DNA of 10,642 nt from Pseudofrankia asymbiotica (GTDB lineage: Bacteria > Actinomycetota > Actinomycetes > Frankiales > Frankiaceae). Made by a program: the position numbers and the translations under genes. The notes below the pieces were generated by a model. That model saw nothing but the letters and a program-made list of their open reading frames with translations. It was not told the origin of the DNA and searched no databases. This document shows, piece by piece, positions 1 through 5,198 of the stretch (its first letter is position 1; every line of letters starts with the position of its first letter). The stretch spans positions 63,358 through 73,999 of the forward strand of contig NZ_MOMC01000014.1 in assembly GCF_001983105.1 (NCBI RefSeq). The letters are read 5' to 3'.

Positions 1-424
1 GGTAGTGACGCCGGGTCCAGGCGACCGCGTCGACCGCCGGATGGCCGGCGAGGATCGCCATGCAGGCCAGCACGGTGCCGGTCCGCCCGGTGCCGCCGCC
101 GCAGGCGACCTCCACCCGCTGCCCCGCGCGCGCCAGCCCGTACGCCCGAGTGATCGCCACGGCCGCGGCCCTGGGCTCACGCGGCGTCCGGAAGTCCGGC
201 CAGTCGAGCCACACCGCCGGCCACGCCGGCTCGTTCTGCGCGCCCCGGCGCGCCGACGCCCGCCGTGGGTGTCCTCGCGACCGCCCCAGATACAGCCCGA
301 ACTCCGGGAGTGGCCCGTCCGGTAGCCCCTCTCGGCGCCCACGGCCTCGGATATGGGTGCCATCCGGGAGCTGGATGGCTCCATTGAGTCGCGAGGTCAC
401 ACCCGTAGTGTGCATGCCCGTCAC
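1..424 (-). CDS. Protein-tyrosine-phosphatase-like protein (CX5R), 3' end cut off
   Basis: This gene reads leftwards and leaves the window, so its C-terminus is missing; about 141 codons are seen. The N-terminal part contains QLPDGTHIRGRG and GPLPEFGLYLG, which resemble an actinobacterial family of small dual-specificity/tyrosine-phosphatase-like proteins. The P-loop CGGGTGRTG (Cys108 to Arg114 from the chosen start) fits the CX5R signature, in which the cysteine would form the phosphocysteine intermediate. The residue before the cysteine is Ala and not the His of classical HCX5R enzymes. The start GTG at 424 has a weak GAGAG 6 bases upstream; an in-frame ATG at 415 and a GTG at 400 are alternatives. 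It is transcribed away from the histidine kinase gene. The fold assignment is fairly secure; the substrate is unknown. Confidence 0.75.
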   Translation of the reverse strand, partial: MTGMHTTGVTSRLNGAIQLPDGTHIRGRGRREGLPDGPLPEFGLYLGRSRGHPRRASARRGAQNEPAWPAVWLDWPDFRTPREPRAAAVAITRAYGLARAGQRVEVACGGGTGRTGTVLACMAILAGHPAVDAVAWTRRHY

Positions 425-835
425 GCACCGCTCTCGCAGGGTTGTCAGTGTGCGGGCTAACCGGGCCGCTCATGCCCCTGTGCCCCGCCCTCGCGGCCTC
501 CCGCCCGGACCGCCGTCCTGTCCGCGCCGGCGTGACGCCTGTTCCAGGCCCCTGCCCGGCGAGACGGCGGTGACCCGCAGGCCGCTGGGTGAGGTTTTCC
601 CCAGTACGGATTGGTGGGTCTGCGCGGTCGTGCGGCAGGTCGCGGCAATTTACGGTCAAGGCGACGCCCCGGCATCGCGGGGCGAGCGGCGGGCGGACAG
701 CGCGCCGGTGATGACAGACAGCGGGACGCGAACAGACATGACGACGCGACCAGACTCCCAGCGGGCACTCGCCCGCGGGGGCACAGACACACCGCCCTCG
801 GCGGCGCTCAGGGCGAGGCCCGGCTGGTGGGCCCG
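425..835. other. Gene-poor divergent leader between phosphatase and histidine kinase genes
   Basis: Frames are open on both strands here, but their translations are Arg/Pro/Ala-rich and resemble no family, as expected of random high-GC DNA. The stretch must hold promoters for both flanking genes. It contains a 7-bp hairpin at 665-684, three copies of ACAGACA at 714, 732 and 783, and a possible 42-codon ORF at 711-839 whose TGA overlaps the kinase ATG. I could not pick convincing -35/-10 boxes; the AATTTAC patch near 648-654 is the least GC-rich point. Confidence 0.5.
665..684 (+). promoter_or_regulatory. Hairpin in histidine kinase leader
   Basis: CGCCCCG (665-671) and CGGGGCG (678-684) are perfect reverse complements around a 6-base loop. 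It lies about 150 bases before the kinase start with no T-tract. It could be an attenuator, a terminator or chance in GC-rich DNA. Confidence 0.3.
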
Positions 836-2176
836 ATGACCGGGCCGGCCAGCGGCGCCCTCGCGGCCAGCCGAGGCCCGCTGGGGACGCCGGCGCACGC
901 CCTCGGCGCGGCGCTGCGGGCCACCTACTCTCGACGCAACTGGCTGGCGACGGTATTCGCCGCCCAGACGCTGGTCTTCGGGACGATCACGTTCGCCGTG
1001 ACGCTCGGGTTCACCATCGCCGGCGTGTCGTCGTCGTTCTTCATCGTCGTCGGGCTGCCGCTGCTGTGGGTCGCGCTGGCGCAGGCCCACCGGTTCGCGC
1101 GGTTCGAGTCGTGGCGCTACGAGGCCTACCTGGGCGAGCGGCTGCGCCTGCGGCCGACGCCGGTGCCCGCCAGGACGGCCTCCGGACGGATCGGGCGGGC
1201 CTGGTCAAGGATGTGGGCCCGGATGTCGGCCGGCGGCAGCTGGCTGGAGCTGCTGTGGGCGCTGCTCGTGCTCCCGGTGCTCGGCTGGGCCGGCGGCTGG
1301 ATCGTCGCCACCGCGTGGGGCGGCGGGCTCGCGTTCCTGCTGTTTCCGGCCTACGGTCACGCCCTCGGCAACGGCGGCCGGCTGGTGGGGCTCGACCTCG
1401 GCTACGGCGGCTCGGTCGCCACGCACGTCGTGGTCGGCGTCGCCGCGCTCCTCGCGGCGCCCTGGCTCGCCCGCGGGCTGACCGCGCTGCAGCTGGCGAT
1501 CGGGCGCAGGATGCTCTCGCCCAGCGAGACCGCCGCGCTGACCCAGCGGGTCGCGGACCTGGAGTCGAGCCGCGCCGGCATCGTCTCGGCCACGGCCGCC
1601 GAGCGCCGCCGGATCGAGCGCGACCTGCACGACGGCGCGCAGCAGCGGCTGGTGAGCGTCGCGATGACGCTCGGCCGAGCGCAGGAAAGGTTCACCGAGG
1701 ACCCCGGAGGGGCCCACGAGCTCGTCGCCGAGGCGCACGCCGAGACCAAGCGGGCCCTCGTCGAGCTGCGCGACCTCGCCCGCGGCCTGCACCCGGCGGT
1801 GCTCACCGACCGGGGCCTGGACGCCGCGCTCGCCGGCCTCGCCGCCCGCTGCCCGATTCCGGTGACACTCGACGTCGACGTGGCGCCGCGGCCGTCGGCC
1901 GAGGTGGAGGCGGTCGCCTACTTCTTCGTCGCCGAGGCGCTCACGAACGTCGCCCGCCACGCGGACGCCGCGTCCGCGCGGATCATCGCACGTCGCGCCG
2001 GTGACCGGCTGGCGGTCGAGGTCAGCGACGACGGGCACGGCGGCGCGAGCGAGCGCGGCGGCACCGGCCTCTCGGGGCTGCGCGACCGGGCGGTCGCCGT
2101 CGACGGCACCTTCACGGTGCGCAGCTCCCCCGGCGAGGGCACCACCGTACGGGTGGATCTGCCATGCCAGAACTGA
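836..2176 (+). CDS. Membrane sensor histidine kinase, HisKA_3 (NarL/LiaS-type)
   Basis: This 446-aa two-component sensor kinase autophosphorylates on a His and would pass phosphate to a LuxR/NarL-type regulator. The N-terminal half has four or more hydrophobic segments (about residues 38-60, 64-84, 136-175, 195-222), like the putative 'Sensor' domain of actinobacterial kinases. The HisKA_3 motif ERRRIERDLHDGAQQRL has phospho-acceptor His265. The N-box is EALTNVARHA (Asn371), followed by a G1-type DDG (398-400) and GTGLSGLRDRA (from about 409), completing the HATPase fold. I chose ATG 836 because it leaves a normal short cytoplasmic N-terminus; the Shine-Dalgarno is poor, and the open frame extends back to 611 without family-like sequence. 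A DUF4097 gene follows with overlap or a 59-base gap. No response regulator gene is next to it, which is unusual. The function class is secure; the stimulus is unknown. Confidence 0.92.
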   Translation: MTGPASGALAASRGPLGTPAHALGAALRATYSRRNWLATVFAAQTLVFGTITFAVTLGFTIAGVSSSFFIVVGLPLLWVALAQAHRFARFESWRYEAYLGERLRLRPTPVPARTASGRIGRAWSRMWARMSAGGSWLELLWALLVLPVLGWAGGWIVATAWGGGLAFLLFPAYGHALGNGGRLVGLDLGYGGSVATHVVVGVAALLAAPWLARGLTALQLAIGRRMLSPSETAALTQRVADLESSRAGIVSATAAERRRIERDLHDGAQQRLVSVAMTLGRAQERFTEDPGGAHELVAEAHAETKRALVELRDLARGLHPAVLTDRGLDAALAGLAARCPIPVTLDVDVAPRPSAEVEAVAYFFVAEALTNVARHADAASARIIARRAGDRLAVEVSDDGHGGASERGGTGLSGLRDRAVAVDGTFTVRSSPGEGTTVRVDLPCQN

Positions 2177-2235
2177 CCCAGCCCGAGCCGGCCCCAGCGC
2201 CGCCCGCCCGCCCCGCGTCCGAGGGAGACCGCACG

Positions 2236-3255
2236 ATGGCCGCGACGGCCGACCCGACATCCACGGCCGCGTCGACGGCCACGGTCACGACGCCCGCATC
2301 CGCCTCCCAGTCCGCCTCCGAGCCGACGTCGACACCGACACCGACACCGACACCAAAGGCCAGCACCGCGACACCGGAGCCGGCTCACACCACCGCCGCG
2401 GCGACCACGCCGCCCGGTGGAGGCGGGGCCGGCGACCGGTCCCTGGACGGCCAGCCGCCAGTGGGTGGGCGGCGGGGAGCCCGCGGTGTGCTGCTCGCGA
2501 TCGGGGTGCTGCTCGCCGCCGCGCTCGCGTTGGGAGCCGGCACGCAGGCCATCAAGCTGACCACCGGCGAGGAACGGCGCGACGAGCGCATCACCCTGCC
2601 GGCGTCGGTCGACCGGCTGGAGGTGCGCGCGTCGTCCGGCACCCTCACGCTGACCGGCACGCCCGACGACGCGGCCGTCGTCGACGCCAAGCTCACCGGC
2701 ACCGTCCACCCGCCCACGCTGAAGGTAGACATCGACGGGCACACGGCGCGGGTGCACACCGACTGCTCCTGGCAGATGCTGCTCAGCTGCGATGCCACGC
2801 TGCGTCTCGCGGTCCCGGCGGGCGTGACCGTCGTGGCGCGTTCCTCGTCGGGCGACATCCGGGCGGCCGGCCTGGCCGGTCCGATCGACCTGCACACATC
2901 GTCCGGCGACGTGTCCGCCGACGGATGCTCGGGCACCGCCAGGCTTTCCACGTCGTCGGGCGACGTACGCGCCACCCACCTCGGCGCGGCCACGGTGTAC
3001 GCGCACTCGTCGTCCGGCGACGTCAAGGTCGACCTCACGGTCGCACCGACGGACGTGGAGGCGACGACGTCGTCCGGCAACGTCCGGGTCACCGTGCCGG
3101 CCGGTTCGGAGACCTACGACGCGACCGCGAACACCTCGTCCGGCGACGACTCGGTCCGGGTCGCCACCGACCCGCGGTCCGCCCGCCGGATCGAGGCGAG
3201 ATCAAGCTCGGGCGATGTCTCCATCCGTTACGCGGACGCCGGCCAGGCGTCATAG
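2236..3255 (+). CDS. Membrane-anchored DUF4097 (LiaG-like) beta-repeat protein
   Basis: From ATG 2236 this is 339 aa. Residues 1 to about 80 are Thr/Pro/Ala-rich low complexity and presumably cytoplasmic. RRGAR then precedes one transmembrane helix (about 83-105), leaving the rest outside the membrane. The outer part has a beta-strand ladder with repeated SSGD motifs (SSSGDIRA, TSSGDVSA, TSSGDVRA, SSSGDVKV, TSSGNVRV, TSSGDDSV, SSSGDVSI) typical of the DUF4097 family, whose members include LiaG of Bacillus envelope-stress operons. Two Cys (CSWQMLLSC) could form a disulfide. I chose 2236 because GGGAG lies 8 bases upstream. An in-frame ATG at 2164 would overlap the kinase stop by 13 bases and add 24 Pro-rich residues. 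It is probably co-transcribed with the kinase and may act in the same envelope signal. The molecular role is unknown. Confidence 0.85.
   Translation: MAATADPTSTAASTATVTTPASASQSASEPTSTPTPTPTPKASTATPEPAHTTAAATTPPGGGGAGDRSLDGQPPVGGRRGARGVLLAIGVLLAAALALGAGTQAIKLTTGEERRDERITLPASVDRLEVRASSGTLTLTGTPDDAAVVDAKLTGTVHPPTLKVDIDGHTARVHTDCSWQMLLSCDATLRLAVPAGVTVVARSSSGDIRAAGLAGPIDLHTSSGDVSADGCSGTARLSTSSGDVRATHLGAATVYAHSSSGDVKVDLTVAPTDVEATTSSGNVRVTVPAGSETYDATANTSSGDDSVRVATDPRSARRIEARSSSGDVSIRYADAGQAS
2331..2354 (+). repeat. 6-bp microsatellite, GACACC x4
   Basis: Four perfect tandem copies of GACACC lie within the Thr/Pro-rich N-terminal region of the DUF4097 gene, encoding a Thr-Pro run. Because the unit is 6 bp, copy-number change would alter linker length without frameshift. 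Confidence 0.8.
2845..3216 (+). repeat. Seven SSGD-coding repeats in the DUF4097 gene
   Basis: TCGTC(C/G)GGCGAC or a close variant starts at 2845, 2899, 2953, 3010, 3070, 3136 and (diverged) 3205. Spacings are 54, 54, 57, 60, 66 and 69 bases, i.e. 18-23 residues per turn, growing towards the C-terminus. The sequence between the motifs is not conserved. This fits stacked beta-rungs more than recent DNA duplication. Confidence 0.8.
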
Positions 3256-3276
3256 CCGCCGGCGCGTCAACCCGGA

Positions 3277-3320
3277 GTGTGGTGGATGGGCAAGCCTGAA
3301 GACGTGCCGATCCACCACAC
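3277..3320 (+). terminator. Probable terminator after the DUF4097 gene
   Basis: GTGTGGTGGAT (3277-3287) is perfectly complementary to ATCCACCACAC (3310-3320) around a 22-base loop. It lies 21 bases after the TAG. No T-tract follows, which is normal in GC-rich actinobacteria. The long loop leaves room for another role, such as a protein-binding inverted repeat. Confidence 0.55.
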
Positions 3321-3353
3321 CCGCGGGGCGGCGGGGCACTTCGGAGGTCACTG

Positions 3354-3515
3354 ATGCGCGGATCGGGGTCTAACGGCCCGAGGTGTCGTACAGCGGACAC
3401 AGCGGCGGTGAACCGGCCCGGGGAGGAGCGGCACTACGATCCACTGTGTCGCACGGCAGTCGCCGACGCGGAGCCAAAAATGCAGAACCGCTGCCACAGA
3501 TCTGTGAAAGCGTGA
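3354..3515 (+). CDS. Possible small ORF, 53 aa, unrecognised
   Basis: ATG 3354 follows GGAGG (3343-3347) at an ideal 6-base spacing and reads 53 codons to TGA at 3513. The peptide is basic and polar with three or four Cys (one near RCRTAD, one in DPLCRT, one in NRCHR) and has no membrane segment or known motif. Third-position GC is clearly lower than in the neighbouring genes, which argues against long-standing coding selection. It could be a leader peptide for the downstream gene or a chance ORF. The Shine-Dalgarno is the only positive evidence. Confidence 0.28.
   Translation: MRGSGSNGPRCRTADTAAVNRPGEERHYDPLCRTAVADAEPKMQNRCHRSVKA
3495..3506. promoter_or_regulatory. Perfect 12-bp palindrome CACAGATCTGTG, candidate operator
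   Basis: This is a complete 12-bp dyad in an AT-rich patch 60 bases before the 3566 start. If TATTCT (3519-3524) is a -10 box, the palindrome covers the -35 position, a typical place for a repressor. No regulator gene adjoins it. Confidence 0.4.
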
Positions 3516-3565
3516 AAATATTCTCCTCGCACCCCCGACGGCCTAAGGATTGCGTGGGTGGTCGC

Positions 3566-4282
3566 ATGCCTGACGACCGCGGTCCGCATCACCAGGAAGA
3601 CCCAGACCATAGGCGCGGCGCGCCCCGCCGGGACGACAGGGCGCGCCTCATGACCCGGTCCGTCGTGGGCCGGCGGTTCTTTCTCGCCGACCCACGGTCC
3701 CAGACCGCGCCCGGGCGCGCCCGGCTGACCGAGATCGCGAACGAGCTGGCCGACCCGGCCGCGGCCGCCCGCTGGCACCGCAGGCTGAACCTCGGCTCGC
3801 TCGTCGAGGTCGCGGCGCCGCACGACCGGATCGCGCGGCTGCTGGCGGGCGTCCCGCCAGCCGAGGACGCGGACGGGGCCGGCCGGCGGGTACGGGCCGA
3901 GCTGGAGGCGCGCCGCCTCGGCTGGCTACGCGACAACGACGAGCGGCTCGCGCACGCCCAGCGGGCGTGGGACGGCCTCTACGCCGCGCACCATGGCGTC
4001 GCCGAGGCCGTCGCCCAGGTCGAGCCGCTGAGCAACGTGCTGCGGGTGTGCCGGCTGGCCGAGCTCGTCTACTCGGCGTCCGAACCGGAATGGCGTGAAC
4101 TCGCCGACGCGGCGGCCGCCCGGCCGATGGTGCCCGCGGAGATCTACCGCTCCCAGCGGGAGCGCCGGCTGCGCCCGCCCGACCACGTCGTCCAGGCGGT
4201 CGCGGTCCCCGGGGACGGCGGCGAACTGGACCGGCCCGCCCTCAACCCGGCGGCCCTGACCGCCTGCGCCGAGGAGACCTGA
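3566..4282 (+). CDS. Hypothetical protein, unrecognised, helix-rich
   Basis: This 238-aa protein belongs to no family I recognise. The first 30 residues are rich in Asp, His and Arg with weaker third-position GC. From about residue 45 (RARLTEIANELADPAAAARWHRRLNLGSL) to about residue 185 it is alanine/arginine/leucine-rich and looks fully helical and soluble. There is no signal peptide, membrane segment or zinc motif. Third-position GC is high through the body, supporting true coding. Start options: ATG 3566 (GGTGG close upstream), GTG 3554 (AAGGA 4 bases upstream), or ATG 3650 where codon bias becomes strong. It converges on spo0M with 16 bases between the stop codons. Its function cannot be inferred from context. 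Confidence 0.7.
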   Translation: MPDDRGPHHQEDPDHRRGAPRRDDRARLMTRSVVGRRFFLADPRSQTAPGRARLTEIANELADPAAAARWHRRLNLGSLVEVAAPHDRIARLLAGVPPAEDADGAGRRVRAELEARRLGWLRDNDERLAHAQRAWDGLYAAHHGVAEAVAQVEPLSNVLRVCRLAELVYSASEPEWRELADAAAARPMVPAEIYRSQRERRLRPPDHVVQAVAVPGDGGELDRPALNPAALTACAEET

Positions 4283-4284
4283 CG

Positions 4285-4317
4285 CCGCCGCGAATCGTCT
4301 AGAACCAGCCGCGGCGG
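4285..4317. terminator. Inverted repeat at convergent gene ends
   Basis: CCGCCGCG (4285-4292) pairs with CGCGGCGG (4310-4317) around 17 bases spanning the spo0M stop codon. It is suitably placed to act as a bidirectional terminator for the two convergent genes. The 3' arm lies inside spo0M coding sequence, so codon composition may explain it. Confidence 0.35.
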
Positions 4318-5078
4318 GCGCCGAGGTGCTGGAGCTGCTCGTGGATCTGGTGGGCGAGGCGGCCGCGGTCGAGGTCGCCGTGGCCGACCCGGAAACGGCC
4401 GAGCGCGTCGCCGCCGGAGCGCAGCAGGCCGCCTCGGCGGTCGGCCTCCAGGACGATGTCCATGCCGTGGTCGTCGACCAGGAAGGTCACCTCCAGCTCC
4501 CGGATCCGGCGGCCGTACTCGCCGGACGGCTTGAGCTCGATCTCCTGGTAGAACGGCAGCGACGAGCCGCCGACGTGCCCCTTCTCCACATCCGCCGAGT
4601 GGAAGTGGAAGCCGAGGTCGCCGAGCGCGGCGAGCACCGCCTCCTGGACCGGCAACGGGTGAACGGAGACCGGGTCCAGGTCACCCGGGTCGAGCGCGCC
4701 CGGGATGGACAGGGTGGTGCGTACGCCGATCTTCATGCCCTTCAGGTGCCAGCCGCCCACGTCGGTGATCGGGGTCTGCCACGGCACCGGCAGCTCGAAG
4801 CGGCCGCTGACGTGCTGGCCCGGCGCGATCACCAGGTTGCCGCCGATCTGCTGGGTGCCGAACGCGACCTGCTCGTGGTACGTGCTGTCGTCGCGATCGA
4901 TCTCGACGGTCGCCTCGAGCGCGACGAGGATCTTCTCGATCCGCTGGTCGACCTTGCCGCCCGTGACGGTGGTCGTGCCGGTGACGACCGCCCCTGGCCG
5001 TGTCTGGTCATGATCCAGCACGGTCTCCACCTCGGCGGCCCCGACGCCCAGCCGAGACATGAACCGCTTCATTCCCAT
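4299..5078 (-). CDS. spo0M: SpoOM-family protein (sporulation control)
   Basis: This 259-aa protein has the arrestin-like beta-sandwich sequence of the Spo0M/SpoOM family. It starts MGMKRFMSRLGVGAAEVETVL, then RPGAVVTGTTTVTGG, an inner FELPVPWQTPITDVGG, then a second sandwich domain (LGFHFHSADVEKG, SSLPFYQEIELKP) and an Asp/Gly-rich C-terminus. In Bacillus Spo0M modulates the Spo0 phosphorelay; in actinobacteria the family is widespread but poorly defined. The length matches the family (about 250-260 aa). I chose ATG 5078 because GGAAGG (5087-5092 on this strand) sits 8 bases upstream; the frame opens back to 5138 without family-like sequence. It lies 120 bp downstream of the MDMPI-like gene on the same strand, and an AT-richer patch at 5108-5140 may hold its own promoter. 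Confidence 0.92.
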   Translation of the reverse strand: MGMKRFMSRLGVGAAEVETVLDHDQTRPGAVVTGTTTVTGGKVDQRIEKILVALEATVEIDRDDSTYHEQVAFGTQQIGGNLVIAPGQHVSGRFELPVPWQTPITDVGGWHLKGMKIGVRTTLSIPGALDPGDLDPVSVHPLPVQEAVLAALGDLGFHFHSADVEKGHVGGSSLPFYQEIELKPSGEYGRRIRELEVTFLVDDHGMDIVLEADRRGGLLRSGGDALGRFRVGHGDLDRGRLAHQIHEQLQHLGARRGWF

Positions 5079-5141
5079 CGCGCAGACCTTCCGACCGGGT
5101 GACAGACAACCGGAACTTCTATTCGGTACTGGATTCATACC

Positions 5142-5155
5142 GGCCGGCGCCGGCC
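5142..5155 (-). terminator. GC palindrome between MDMPI-like gene and spo0M
   Basis: GGCCGGCGCCGGCC is a perfect 14-bp palindrome about 45 bases after the stop of the MDMPI-like gene. It could fold as a 5-bp hairpin with a GCGC loop and terminate that transcript. There is no T-tract, so the assignment is weak. Confidence 0.3.
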
Positions 5156-5198
5156 CGCCGCCAGCGGGGTCGGTCAGGTGACAGCGGGTGGGGACGGG

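Larger units (their letters stand above)
3256..3565. other. Gene-poor stretch before the unrecognised 238-aa gene
   Basis: It contains the terminator-like inverted repeat at 3277-3320, a possible 53-codon ORF at 3354-3515, the palindrome at 3495-3506 and the most AT-rich patch in the window (about 3474-3526). TATTCT at 3519-3524 could be a -10 element for the gene starting at 3566; no good -35 is evident. Confidence 0.5.

Noticed and set aside
611..835. 75-codon upstream extension of the histidine kinase frame
   Set aside because: The translated extension is Arg/Gly-rich without family similarity, and the membrane sensor domain begins naturally after ATG 836.
1066..2004. Plus-strand 312-codon frame inside the histidine kinase
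   Set aside because: It is a shifted frame of the kinase gene; extremely Arg/Ala-rich translation with no motif.
2164..2235. ATG 2164 as the start of the DUF4097 protein
   Set aside because: It overlaps the kinase and has only a weak ribosome site, whereas ATG 2236 has GGGAG at 8 bases; it cannot be fully excluded.
4326..5102. Plus-strand open frame over spo0M
   Set aside because: It is antisense to a clear SpoOM-family gene with a proper Shine-Dalgarno.
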